Source: Clostridia bacterium
GTDB lineage: Bacteria; Bacillota; Clostridia; TANB77; UBA1234
Assembly (NCBI GenBank): GCA_017469465.1
Contig: JAFUGH010000054.1
Location: 1-47,123 of the forward strand
Direction of reading: 5' to 3'
Length of the DNA stretch: 47,123 bases
Shown here in pieces: positions 1 through 8,261 of the stretch (the stretch's first letter is position 1; each line of letters opens with the position of its first letter). Made by a program: the position numbers and the translations under genes. The notes under the pieces were generated by a model. It did no database searches and was not told where the DNA came from. It was given only the letters and a program-made list of their open reading frames with translations.

Positions 1-14
1 AGATGCATAGAAGT

Positions 15-132
15 TTTCTGGTGAAGATGTTGTTGAGGTCACACCTGTTCCCATACCGAACACAGAAGTTAAGCTCAATAAAGCCGACAATAGTTGGGGG
101 ATGCCCCCTGTGAAGATAGGTATTCGCCAGAT
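15..132 (+). rRNA. rrf: 5S ribosomal RNA
   Basis: The stretch has the conserved 5S core: CACACCTGTTCCCATACCGA, then CACAGAAGTTAAGCTC, and ends in GTATTCGCCAGA. The 5' TCTGGTG pairs with the 3' CGCCAGA to close helix I, which sets the ends to within a few bases. It lies 11 bases before a tRNA-Asn gene, so the left edge of the window is the tail of an rRNA operon; the 23S gene would lie outside the window. Confidence 0.93.
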
Positions 133-143
133 TTTTTATTTAT

Positions 144-219
144 TCCTCTTTAGCTCAGTTGGTAGAGCGCCCGGCTGTTAACCGGTAGGTCGTAGGTTCG
201 AGTCCTACAAGGGGAGCCA
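144..219 (+). tRNA. tRNA-Asn (GTT anticodon)
   Basis: Full cloverleaf of 76 bases including an encoded CCA. The acceptor stem pairs TCCTCTT with AAGGGGA, the D-arm is AGCTCAGTTGGTAGAGC, and the anticodon stem CCGGC/ACCGG carries anticodon GTT at 177-179. The T-arm contains GGTTCGAGTCC. It lies just after the 5S gene and is probably the last gene of the rRNA operon. Confidence 0.97.
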
Positions 220-220
220 A

Positions 221-258
221 AGAAAACTCAGATGGCTTTTGCCATCTGGGTTTTCTTT
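221..258 (+). terminator. Rho-independent terminator of the rRNA/tRNA operon
   Basis: A 16-bp stem (221-236 with 241-256, one G-T pair) with a TTTT loop, ending in a T-rich 3' arm. It starts two bases after the tRNA CCA end, so it closes the operon. Confidence 0.85.
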
Positions 259-673
259 CGCATCCTTTTGTTGGAGATTGAACATACAACCACAGGATAC
301 CCGGGTGCTCGTAGAAGTGCCGAGGCTGTGAACTGCGATTTTTTCGAGCACTGCCAGTGACAGAAGAAGCGAGAAAAAACGTCTATTCTTTGTCAATCGT
401 TGTGGTAGTAACTTTTGACAATTCTTTAACATATATATTTTTGATAATTTTAAATCTGCTACTAAGAATAGCTGAAAAATAACCGTTTTTGATTATATTT
501 AATAAACCAATTGATAATTAGTTTAAAAATATCTACTTTATTTGAAATGGATAATATATTAAAATGGCGTTATGATACATATTATAATTAATGTTTTTTT
601 CAATCTTACTTGTACTTATAAATTTTTAATCGCAATAAAACAAATTTAATTTGAAAAATTAGATTATATACAC

Positions 674-702
674 TTGATAATTACTGGTTATTTTACTGTT
701 AT
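674..702 (+). promoter_or_regulatory. Possible promoter for the PstS-like gene
   Basis: TTGATA, a 17-base spacer, then TGTTAT. The match is moderate and the surroundings are almost pure AT, so a chance hit is possible. It lies about 85 bases upstream of the start codon. Confidence 0.4.
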
Positions 703-708
703 TTTATT

Positions 709-768
709 GTTAATATATTAAAATAGTGTTATAGTTAATATATTAAATGTTATAGTTAATTATTAAAA
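709..768. repeat. Short AT-rich direct repeats
   Basis: The unit GTTAATATATTAAA with a linked TGTTATAGTTAAT motif occurs about three times with small changes. A related stretch, AATATATTAAAATGGCGTTAT, lies near 551-571. The repeats sit directly upstream of the ribosome site of the next gene and would lie in its 5' leader. Confidence 0.5.
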
Positions 769-785
769 AAATAGGGGGAATTTAA

Positions 786-1769
786 ATGAAAAAAGGTTTA
801 ATGATTTTAGTAACTATTATTATTATTTGTGCAATTATTTTAGGCTGTGTCTTTTGGTATAAATCTGCCACGATGAACAATGCGTATTACGAACATTCTA
901 ATAATGAAACTAGTAATGTAGAAAATAGTGGAAATGTAGAATCTAATTCTATTGAAGAAAGCACTGATACACCACTATTCACGAAAGATAACTATCCTAG
1001 GGTAGATGCGTCACTTGCAATTCATCCTTTAGTTGATAGTATTGCTGCTAATTTTCTAGGTGTACAAGAAGATGAATTAGATTATGAATATACTAAAACA
1101 CGTACAAGTGATGTATACAAAAATTTGGTTGATGGTAAAGTTGATGTTATTTTTGTCGCAGAACCTTCAGAAGCTGATTATGAGTATGCAAAATCTAAAG
1201 GTGTTGAGCTAGAGGTTACTCCTGTGACTAGTTCCGCATTTGTTTTCATTGTAAATGTGAATAATAAAGTAGATACACTAACTTTAGATGAGATTGTAAA
1301 AATATATAAAGGTGAAATAACTAATTGGAAAGAAGTTGGCGGTGATGATGAGGAAATTATTCCTTATCAAAGACCAAATGGTAGTGGCAGTCAAACAGCT
1401 ATGATTTCACTTGTTATGAAAGATGCAAGCTTTATGACAGCTCCAAAAATGCAGATTCAAGGAGAAATGGGAGGTCTTATTGACGCTATTGCTGAATATG
1501 ATAACTCAAAAGCAGCAATCGGTTATTCTTATTTTTACTATGTTAATACTATGTATAAAAGAGATACAATAAAGATGATTGGTGTTAATGGAGTAAAGCC
1601 AACGCTGGAAACAATTAAGGATGGTACTTATCCAATTTATACAAACGGATACATTGTAACATTAAAAGGTATTAGTGAAGATAGTAATACTAAGAAATGG
1701 ATTAGCAATGTATTATCTAGTAGAGGAAGTAAAATAATAGAAGATGCTGGTTACGTTCCTATTCATTAA
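786..1769 (+). CDS. PstS-like periplasmic-binding-fold lipoprotein
   Basis: A 327-residue exported solute-binding-type protein. The N-terminus is a hydrophobic signal with lipobox ILGC (Cys21), so it should be lipid-anchored on the outer face of the membrane. An Asn/Ser/Glu-rich linker covers residues 25-55, and the rest resembles the PstS/phosphate-binding fold, including the GEITNWKEVGG segment (about 177-187) and the RPNGSGSQT anion-loop motif (about 196-204). The start is an ATG preceded by AGGGGG. No PstCAB permease genes follow. Instead, 13 bases downstream begins a membrane-anchored DUF3298-like/YARHG protein, so the pair may sense or scavenge an anion such as phosphate rather than form a complete importer. 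The fold is fairly sure; the ligand is inferred. Confidence 0.8.
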   Translation: MKKGLMILVTIIIICAIILGCVFWYKSATMNNAYYEHSNNETSNVENSGNVESNSIEESTDTPLFTKDNYPRVDASLAIHPLVDSIAANFLGVQEDELDYEYTKTRTSDVYKNLVDGKVDVIFVAEPSEADYEYAKSKGVELEVTPVTSSAFVFIVNVNNKVDTLTLDEIVKIYKGEITNWKEVGGDDEEIIPYQRPNGSGSQTAMISLVMKDASFMTAPKMQIQGEMGGLIDAIAEYDNSKAAIGYSYFYYVNTMYKRDTIKMIGVNGVKPTLETIKDGTYPIYTNGYIVTLKGISEDSNTKKWISNVLSSRGSKIIEDAGYVPIH

Positions 1770-1782
1770 GGAGGAGTAATAA

Positions 1783-3726
1783 ATGAAGAAAATATTTGTT
1801 TTTTTAATACTATTTGCAATAATTGCATTAGGATTTACTGCTGGTTTAATTAAAAATAAAAATGGTGTAATTAATTCAATATCTGGAGAAGAAATTGTTA
1901 ATGATTTTAATCATCCTATTGAAAACCCAGATGCACATGTTAATGAAAAAACAATTGATTTATATGGAACATATAATGAAAATGATTTGATAATTGATAC
2001 GGAACCATACGTTATAGAAGAAAAAAACATAAATTGGAATATACCACATATAAGTGGATTAAAAGAAAAAAAGGTTGAAAATAAGATAAATACTGCAATT
2101 AAAGAAAAAATTGTGAAAGAGACCTCCCCAATTATTAATAATGATGAGGTAACTTACTTAGATTTTTATTATAATACTTATTTCAGTTCTAATTTTTCAA
2201 ACGTAATTTCTTTAGATTGTAACTTAAATTATAAAATAGGGGAAGAATATTTTAACAAAATGATAGGATTGAATTACGAATTGATTAATGGTGAAGCACT
2301 ACAATTTGAAGATTTATTTAAAAGAGGAGAAGATTTAAACTCAATTGTGAGAATTGCTCTATACAAAAGTTTGGCAGAAAATCATAGAGATATGAGTATG
2401 GAAGGTTTTGGGTATGATGATGTTTATTATGATATTGAAAAAGGAGGCTGGTATGGAAAGTATTCCTGGTATGATGTAGATGCAGAAATGGTAAAAGAAG
2501 AAGTCAGAGAATATGTTCCACAAATTACGGAGTATGATTTAGAAAAAAGTGCTAAAAAATTTATGAATGATAATAATAAAGAATTTAATTTTTCACCTAT
2601 ACAAATAGTTATTAATATTGATAATCAATATTGTAGATTATTTTTTAAAGATATAGCAGATAAGGTTGTTATTTATGATAAATATCTAACAAAAGAAAGC
2701 TTATATGAACGAGATGATATAGGAGCAAAAAGTTTTTTGTCATGTTCGGCGGAACATAATTTAAGCAAATATAAAGAGACTAAATTTGCTAGTGATAATT
2801 TCTTTTACGATATTGACGTTAATAATGCTAATTATTATGGTAGTGAATTTAATTATCCAGCTAAGAAATATTATGAATTAAAAGAAAAAGAAGGGGCTTT
2901 AAAGATAAACGAAAAAGTGGCAGAGTATCAAAAGATAGCAGCTGCTAATCCACAAACAGCTTATTTTCTAATAGTGAGATATGATATTGAATGTGGAAGC
3001 AAGTATAAAAATAGCATGACGATATATAATAATTTGTTGTCAACGAAATTAAAAACAAAAATAATTACTTGTGACATATCTGAAAAGAAAGATAGAATGG
3101 ATGCTATATTGAATAATTATAGATATTATAATTTAGGTATGTATGGTAATGTTTATGATACTATAAATGGTACTAATTTTTTGGGAGTTTATGATAAATA
3201 TAAAGAATTTGCTGTAGATGAAAAAGTAGAAAAGAATGTTTATAATGTTTTAACAGGAAAAGAAATTAAATCTATCGAAGAACTATTTAAAGAGGGCGTA
3301 GATTATGATTGGGTAATTAAAAATGTGGCTAGAGTTGATTTGCCAGATGATGTTAGATATGAATTTGATGTAAATAACATTATAGTAAATGCTAGTGAAG
3401 AGGAATATGGAAGATATATTGATTTTAATGACATTGAGGAATATTTATCTATTCAAGAATTAAAATCAGAAATTTTTCCATCCAATGTAAGACAACTTGA
3501 AGAGTCAGAATTAGATGGTTTGGACAAAGAGGAACTCTATAGGGCGTATAATGAAATATTTGCTAGGCATGGACATGATTTTAAAATGCAAGAATATAAT
3601 TATTATTTCAATTTGTGGGATTGGTACAAACCGATAAGTGAAAAAACAGTATCCTTAGACGAATTGAGCGAAATAGAAAGATATAATGCTAAATTAATAA
3701 AAAGTATTATAGATGCAAAAGAATAA
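1783..3726 (+). CDS. Membrane-anchored protein with DUF3298-like and YARHG domains
   Basis: A 647-residue protein with one N-terminal membrane segment (residues 4-22) and a long extracytoplasmic part. Residues about 70-320 resemble the DUF4163/DUF3298 arrangement of RsiV-like proteins (a run of strands, then the GEALQFEDLFKRGEDL type segment). A second region with a similar ELFKEGVDYDWVI segment follows at about 480-510. The C-terminus holds a clear YARHG domain: LYRAYNEIFARHGHDF and a closing WYKP (about 585-618). YARHG domains are extracellular and thought to bind peptidoglycan or other wall ligands. It follows the PstS-like gene by 13 bases with ribosome site AAGGAGGAG, so the two are probably co-transcribed. 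The function is not known. Confidence 0.72.
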   Translation: MKKIFVFLILFAIIALGFTAGLIKNKNGVINSISGEEIVNDFNHPIENPDAHVNEKTIDLYGTYNENDLIIDTEPYVIEEKNINWNIPHISGLKEKKVENKINTAIKEKIVKETSPIINNDEVTYLDFYYNTYFSSNFSNVISLDCNLNYKIGEEYFNKMIGLNYELINGEALQFEDLFKRGEDLNSIVRIALYKSLAENHRDMSMEGFGYDDVYYDIEKGGWYGKYSWYDVDAEMVKEEVREYVPQITEYDLEKSAKKFMNDNNKEFNFSPIQIVINIDNQYCRLFFKDIADKVVIYDKYLTKESLYERDDIGAKSFLSCSAEHNLSKYKETKFASDNFFYDIDVNNANYYGSEFNYPAKKYYELKEKEGALKINEKVAEYQKIAAANPQTAYFLIVRYDIECGSKYKNSMTIYNNLLSTKLKTKIITCDISEKKDRMDAILNNYRYYNLGMYGNVYDTINGTNFLGVYDKYKEFAVDEKVEKNVYNVLTGKEIKSIEELFKEGVDYDWVIKNVARVDLPDDVRYEFDVNNIIVNASEEEYGRYIDFNDIEEYLSIQELKSEIFPSNVRQLEESELDGLDKEELYRAYNEIFARHGHDFKMQEYNYYFNLWDWYKPISEKTVSLDELSEIERYNAKLIKSIIDAKE

Positions 3727-3781
3727 CTAAGATATTTGAGAATATTCATCTTTAAATAATGAAGATAGAATGGAGTCTTTT

Positions 3782-5047
3782 ATGAATTATAGAAAATTAA
3801 GTGGATATAATAATGTATCTCAAGAGCTTATGTACGCTTTTAATTTAATAAAAAGTATGAAAAATGATGTAAGCGATATAAAAGATGATTATGAAATAAC
3901 AAAAGAAGAACATGAAAAACTATTAAAATTAGAACAATTAATTCAAGAGTTCTTTCGCAAATGGGGGAATACTTCTCATAATATCGATACGAAAATTAAT
4001 AAAGAGTTATTATCCGTAGAAAATGTTGAATATGCAATGAAATATGGCAAATATCCTGATCATGCTTCTGAAAATTTTGATGGTATCTCCAATGATTTGT
4101 ACAGTATTTTTAATTTAGAAGATGAGGTTGCTAATACAGTAGTAGCCAGAATATGGAAAGAGGAAACTGAAAAAGGAGATAGTGTTACTAATATTAAAAA
4201 TGGTGATTTTTTTTCCATAGTACATTCTGGGGGAGCGCATATTAGTTTACCTGGTAGTAAAACATATAGAAATAACAGGTATAGTAACACATCATATTTT
4301 TCTTGTTCACTTCTATCGAATAAGCATATGGATATGTATCATACGAATCTAGGAATTGAATTTGAGTTTTCTACCAATTCGTTTCTATGTGCTAGTGGGT
4401 CTGATTGTGCAACAAGTGAACAACATTTTCAAAGTGTGATGACAACGGGAAAAGTTGGAAATAATTATATTAAAACGGGACATTTATATGGAGATATTGT
4501 TGCAACTAGACTGATAACACCCAAAGCAATTGAACGTCATTGTACGGAGTTAGCAAATACTTTGTATGGTGGGATACTTGGTATCTCAAAAGATGGAGAG
4601 CTTACGAATAATAGTATTATAAATGAGATAGTTTTAGATAAAAATAACGCCAAACCGAAATCAGTATTTTTATCAATTACGGGATGTGATTATCCATTTT
4701 ATGATTATCTAAATGCAATGAAAATGAGTACCGAGTACGGATTGCCAATAAAAGTAAAAAATATGGCAGAATTTAGAAGAAAGAATGGTTTAAAACCTTA
4801 TGCACAAGAACAAAGGCATCATTTTGTTGAAGAAGAAAAAAAACTATTTGAAGATGGGTATAAAGAAATAGTGCAATCAATTCTAGAGTTGGGATCACAA
4901 GCAGATAGTTTTTTCGATGGATATAAGAAAGACATAATAGGAAATTTAGATGAAGATGCAGCAGAAATTCAAAGTAAGTTGTTGAATAAAATAGAGAGAG
5001 AAGTGAAAAGAAATAGAGATATTGATACGGATAAAAATATTACATAG
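3782..5047 (+). CDS. Uncharacterised 421-residue protein
   Basis: I do not recognise the family. The start is set at 3782 because GGAG lies six bases before this ATG; an in-frame ATG at 3770 has a poorer site. There is no signal peptide or membrane segment. The N-terminal 60 residues are charged and helical. The middle (about 130-230) is rich in Ser, His, Cys and aromatic residues (for example SGGAHISLPGSKTYRNNRY and NSFLCASGSDCATSEQHFQ) and looks like an enzyme-type globular domain. The C-terminal 80 residues are again charged and probably coiled coil. It follows the YARHG gene by 55 bases on the same strand. Coding is supported by length and composition. Confidence 0.65.
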   Translation: MNYRKLSGYNNVSQELMYAFNLIKSMKNDVSDIKDDYEITKEEHEKLLKLEQLIQEFFRKWGNTSHNIDTKINKELLSVENVEYAMKYGKYPDHASENFDGISNDLYSIFNLEDEVANTVVARIWKEETEKGDSVTNIKNGDFFSIVHSGGAHISLPGSKTYRNNRYSNTSYFSCSLLSNKHMDMYHTNLGIEFEFSTNSFLCASGSDCATSEQHFQSVMTTGKVGNNYIKTGHLYGDIVATRLITPKAIERHCTELANTLYGGILGISKDGELTNNSIINEIVLDKNNAKPKSVFLSITGCDYPFYDYLNAMKMSTEYGLPIKVKNMAEFRRKNGLKPYAQEQRHHFVEEEKKLFEDGYKEIVQSILELGSQADSFFDGYKKDIIGNLDEDAAEIQSKLLNKIEREVKRNRDIDTDKNIT

Positions 5048-5107
5048 CTAGTTGATTGTCATATGATAGCCTTTTATATGCATAAATATGAAAGGGAGGT
5101 GTATCAT

Positions 5108-5566
5108 ATGAATAAAGTAAGCATTTGGATTAGATCCATATTAATACCATTACTTACGGGTATACTAATCAGTATAATTATATCGCCATACATGGATTAT
5201 GGGACATTAATTCAACCGGCATTTGCCCCACCAGGTTTCTTATTTCCAATTGTATGGACGATACTTTATATTTTAATGGGGGTATCTGATGGAGTACTGA
5301 GAAGTAATGAGTTGGATGTAAAACAAACAAATTTGATTTATTATCTACAACTTTTCTTTAATGCAATGTGGTCAATTATTTTCTTTGTATTAAAATGGAG
5401 ATTGCTTGCGTTTGTGTGGATTATCATTCTTTTAATATTAATTGTAATTATGATAATAAAATTTTATGAGAAAAATCGAGTAGCAGGTCTTTTACAAATT
5501 CCTTATTTAGTGTGGGTTGCATTTGCATCTTACTTAAATTTAACTATATATCTTTTGAATCGTTAA
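5108..5566 (+). CDS. tspO: TspO/MBR family membrane protein
   Basis: A 152-residue, five-helix membrane protein of the tryptophan-rich sensory protein / translocator family, whose members bind porphyrins and related ligands. Visible hallmarks are PAFAPPGFLFPIVWTILY (about residues 36-53) and the LQLFFNAMWSIIFF helix. The start is taken at the ATG after GGGAGGTG (seven-base spacing) rather than an upstream in-frame ATG at 5063 without a site. Length is typical for bacterial TspO (about 155). It stands alone between the unknown gene and ispD, so the context adds no functional hint. Confidence 0.88.
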   Translation: MNKVSIWIRSILIPLLTGILISIIISPYMDYGTLIQPAFAPPGFLFPIVWTILYILMGVSDGVLRSNELDVKQTNLIYYLQLFFNAMWSIIFFVLKWRLLAFVWIIILLILIVIMIIKFYEKNRVAGLLQIPYLVWVAFASYLNLTIYLLNR

Positions 5567-5636
5567 ATGAAAAAGTGATGGTATAAGTATTTATGTATAA
5601 CAGTAGATTAATTAGTAATAGTTGGGGGGCTATGCT

Positions 5637-6323
5637 GTGATTGGTAATAAAAAGGTTACTGCAATTGTATTAGCTGCCGGAGATAGTATGAGATATGGAA
5701 AAAATAGAAATAAGAATTTTGAAATATTAAATGGTAAAACGGTGTTACAATATAGTATAGATGCTTTTGATAAAAATAATTATATAGACGATATTATTAT
5801 TGCTTCAAAAGAAAATGAAATACAAAAAGTGAAAAATATAATTTCAGAAGAGAAGCATGATAAAATTATTAAGGTAATCATTGGAGGAAAAACAAGAAAA
5901 GAATCCGTATATCATTGCATTACAAGTACAAACGCTGATATTGTAATTATTCATGATGGTGCAAGACCACTAATTAAGCAAGAATATATTAATCAGAGTA
6001 TTGAGTGTATTGGAGAATTAAAAGGCGTAACAATAGGTGTAAAAGCGAAAGATACAATAAAAATAGCAGATAAAAATAATGTTATTATAAGCACTACGAA
6101 TAGAAGTAATACTTGGATAATACAAACGCCACAATGCTTTAATAGGGATGTTTTAGTAAAGCTTCATGAAAAGTATAAGAATGTAGATGTTACAGATGAC
6201 TGTTCCTTACTTGAAAAGGAGGGGTATTCAGTTAAAATAGTGGAAGGGGATTATACAAATATAAAGATTACTACTTATGAAGATTGGCGCATTATAGAGT
6301 CATGGCTTTCACAAAATAGATAA
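5637..6323 (+). CDS. ispD: 2-C-methyl-D-erythritol 4-phosphate cytidylyltransferase (IspD)
   Basis: Transfers CMP from CTP to methylerythritol 4-phosphate in the MEP isoprenoid pathway. The nucleotide-binding signature LAAGDSMRYGKNRNKNF (about residues 11-28), the IHDGARPLI motif (about 104-112) and a C-terminal VTDDCSLLEKEGYSVKIVEGDYTNIKIT segment fit IspD; its relative TarI/IspD-type ribitol-phosphate cytidylyltransferase is the alternative. The start is a GTG, seven bases after a GGGGGG ribosome site; the open frame extends to a TTG inside that site. It is 228 residues long, normal for the family. No ispF is adjacent. Confidence 0.86.
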   Translation: MIGNKKVTAIVLAAGDSMRYGKNRNKNFEILNGKTVLQYSIDAFDKNNYIDDIIIASKENEIQKVKNIISEEKHDKIIKVIIGGKTRKESVYHCITSTNADIVIIHDGARPLIKQEYINQSIECIGELKGVTIGVKAKDTIKIADKNNVIISTTNRSNTWIIQTPQCFNRDVLVKLHEKYKNVDVTDDCSLLEKEGYSVKIVEGDYTNIKITTYEDWRIIESWLSQNR

Positions 6324-6343
6324 TCAAAAATATTATAAAATAC

Positions 6344-6372
6344 TTGATTTTTATATATAGTTATGCTAAAAT
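6344..6372 (+). promoter_or_regulatory. Promoter of the rimP-nusA-infB operon
   Basis: TTGATT, 17 bases, TAAAAT. Transcription would start near 6380, giving an 80-base leader before rimP that contains the hairpin at 6401-6422. Confidence 0.6.
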
Positions 6373-6400
6373 ATGCATAGCACAATAAAAGTTACTAGAA

Positions 6401-6430
6401 GAGTGAGGCAAAGGCCTCACTCTTTAGTTG
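6401..6430 (+). promoter_or_regulatory. Leader hairpin before rimP, possible NusA-responsive terminator
   Basis: GAGTGAGG pairs perfectly with CCTCACTC, extended by a C-G pair, followed by a short imperfect U-tract (TTTAGTTGT). It lies between the promoter and rimP. The weak U-tract is what is expected of terminators that need NusA. In Bacillus subtilis the nusA operon is known to be autoregulated at a leader terminator upstream of rimP. The same role here is inferred. Confidence 0.5.
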
Positions 6431-6460
6431 TATTAAAGTAGATGAGGAAAGGTTAGAAAT

Positions 6461-6928
6461 ATGACAAAAACGGAGAAAGAATTAGAAGTACTAGTTAAGC
6501 CAATAGTAGAGCAATTAGGCTATCAATTATATGATGTTGAATATGTTAAAGAAGGCTCAGAATGGTTTTTAAGAGTTTTTATTGATTCTTTAGAAAAAAC
6601 AATTGATCTTGATGATTGTGAGAAGGTTAGCAATTTAGTAAGTGATATGCTAGATAAAAAAGATCCAATCGCAACATCATATAATTTAGAAGTATCTTCG
6701 TGTGGATTAGAAAGACATTTAAGAGAAGTAAAACATTTTGAAGCTGCTATAGGCAAAAAAATAGAACTTAAATTATATACACAATGTGAAGGAAGTAAGT
6801 TATTTATTGGTGAAATTGTCAAAGTTAACGATGAAACAATAACAATTTTAGATGATAATGGGAATGAAATCACTATAGATTTATCTAATGTGTCATCTGC
6901 AAAGATATTATTTAATTGGGAGGAATAG
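6461..6928 (+). CDS. rimP: Ribosome maturation factor RimP
   Basis: A 155-residue cytoplasmic factor that helps assemble the 30S subunit. The N-terminal alpha/beta domain starts with a typical VLVKPIVEQLGYQLYDVEYVKEGSEWFLRVFID segment, followed by the conserved DLDDCEKVSNLVSDMLD and the YNLEVSSCGLERHLR region (YxLEVSSPGxxRPL in most members), then a small C-terminal Sm-like barrel. First gene of the rimP-nusA-ylxR-infB operon; three bases separate it from nusA. Ribosome site AGGAAAGG. Length is normal. Confidence 0.95.
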   Translation: MTKTEKELEVLVKPIVEQLGYQLYDVEYVKEGSEWFLRVFIDSLEKTIDLDDCEKVSNLVSDMLDKKDPIATSYNLEVSSCGLERHLREVKHFEAAIGKKIELKLYTQCEGSKLFIGEIVKVNDETITILDDNGNEITIDLSNVSSAKILFNWEE

Positions 6929-6931
6929 AAA

Positions 6932-7978
6932 ATGAACAAAGAATTTTTTGAAGCTTTAGAGGAATTAAGTATTGAAAAGGGAATTAACAAAGATTATATT
7001 TTAGATGCAATTGAAACAGCCCTAGTGACAGCATATAAGAGAAACTTTAATTCACAAGAAAATGTAAAGATAGTTATTGATGAAGAGAAAGCTTCAATAA
7101 AAGTATATTCTCTAAAGGAAGTTGTTGAGGAAGTTTTTGATCCTGCAATAGAAATAGACTTAGAGAGTGCAAAGAAAATAGACAAAAAAGCTAAGTTGGA
7201 AGATATTGTTGAAGTTGAAATTACGCCAGCAAACTTTGGAAGAATTTCTGCTCAAACGGCGAAACAAGTTATAATTCAAAAGCTTCGTGAAGCTGAGCGA
7301 GAAATTGTTTTTACGGAGTATTCAGATAGACAAGGTGAAATTGTCAGTGGTATGATTCAAAGAGTAGACAAGAATTTGGTAATTGTTGATCTTGGTAGAT
7401 TAGAAGGAATTATGACAGCAAATGAACAAGTGCCAGGAGAAGAATATAAAGTAAATGATAAAATAAAAGCATATGTGGTTGAAGTGACAAAGAACAATAA
7501 AGGGGTTCCACAAATGATTATTTCAAGAACACACCCTGGCTTTGTTAGAAGACTATTTGAACTTGAAATTCCTGAAATATATGAAGGATTAATTGAAATA
7601 AAGAATATCGTTAGAGAACCAGGTTCAAGAACAAAAATTGCTGTTTATTCAAAAGATATGAATATAGATCCTGTTGGTTCGTGCGTTGGCCCAAGAGGAA
7701 TTAGAATTCAAAATATTTTAAATGAATTAAAAGAAGAAAAAATAGATGTTGTTGAATGGAGTGAAGATCCTGTTCAATTTATTGCATCTGCACTTAGTCC
7801 GGCGACAGTTTTAGCAGTTGATGTAGATATGGAAAATATGACATCAAAAGTTGTGGTACCAGACAATCAATTATCATTAGCAATTGGAAAAGATGGTCAA
7901 AATGCAAGATTATCTGCAAAACTTACTGGATGGAAAATTGATATCAAGAGTGAATCACAAATAAAAGGAGAAGTTTAA
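6932..7978 (+). CDS. nusA: Transcription termination/antitermination factor NusA
   Basis: A 348-residue RNA-polymerase-associated factor that controls pausing, termination and antitermination. Domain order: N-terminal polymerase-binding domain (1-125), S1 domain (about 133-205), then two KH domains with VGPRGIRIQNI (about 251-261) and AIGKDGQNARL (about 315-325). It lacks the C-terminal acidic repeats of proteobacterial NusA, as is usual for Firmicutes. The start ATG follows GGAGGAATAGAAA, which overlaps the end of rimP. Translationally tight with ylxR, which begins four bases after its stop. Confidence 0.96.
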   Translation: MNKEFFEALEELSIEKGINKDYILDAIETALVTAYKRNFNSQENVKIVIDEEKASIKVYSLKEVVEEVFDPAIEIDLESAKKIDKKAKLEDIVEVEITPANFGRISAQTAKQVIIQKLREAEREIVFTEYSDRQGEIVSGMIQRVDKNLVIVDLGRLEGIMTANEQVPGEEYKVNDKIKAYVVEVTKNNKGVPQMIISRTHPGFVRRLFELEIPEIYEGLIEIKNIVREPGSRTKIAVYSKDMNIDPVGSCVGPRGIRIQNILNELKEEKIDVVEWSEDPVQFIASALSPATVLAVDVDMENMTSKVVVPDNQLSLAIGKDGQNARLSAKLTGWKIDIKSESQIKGEV

Positions 7979-7981
7979 TAT

Positions 7982-8242
7982 ATGAAAAAAATTCCACTTA
8001 GGCGTTGCTTAGGTTGTTTTGAGTCTAAACCTAAGAATGAGCTATATAGAATTGTTAAGACGAAAGAAAATAGTATTGTTTTAGATAAAACTGGCAAGTT
8101 GAATGGACGAGGTGCATATATTTGTAAGAGTAAAGAATGTTTGGAAAAAGCCATTAAATCTAAAAAAATAGAGCGAGAGTTCGAAGCAAAAATATCAGAT
8201 GAAATATACACTGAATTAAAAAACATGATAGAAATTGATTAA
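7982..8242 (+). CDS. ylxR: YlxR (RNase P modulator RnpM) family protein
   Basis: An 86-residue basic protein of the YlxR/DUF448 family. Hallmarks are [19 protein letters not shown] near the start and [21 protein letters not shown] in the middle. In Bacillus this protein has been reported to bind and modulate RNase P. It sits in the conserved place between nusA and infB. The L7Ae-like ylxQ gene that often follows it is missing: infB starts 19 bases downstream. Confidence 0.93.
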   Translation: MKKIPLRRCLGCFESKPKNELYRIVKTKENSIVLDKTGKLNGRGAYICKSKECLEKAIKSKKIEREFEAKISDEIYTELKNMIEID

Positions 8243-8261
8243 AGGAGGCACAATTATAATA

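Larger units (their letters stand above)
260..785. other. Intergenic region, no gene seen
   Basis: About 525 bases between the rRNA operon terminator and the first protein gene. The first 170 bases are richer in GC than the rest and contain a 7-bp inverted repeat, GTGCTCG (around 305-311) with CGAGCAC (around 343-349), perhaps a decayed structured element. The remaining part is extremely AT-rich, with a promoter-like sequence and short direct repeats listed separately. Open frames here lack ribosome sites and family motifs. Confidence 0.6.

Noticed and set aside
205..432. Open frame on the minus strand across the tRNA-Asn end and the operon terminator
   Set aside because: It overlaps the tRNA and its terminator, has no ribosome site and no family motif.
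6523..6990. Long minus-strand frame opposite rimP
   Set aside because: It lies wholly against the conserved rimP and nusA starts, is Ser/Leu-rich as expected of an AT-rich antisense frame, and has no ribosome site.
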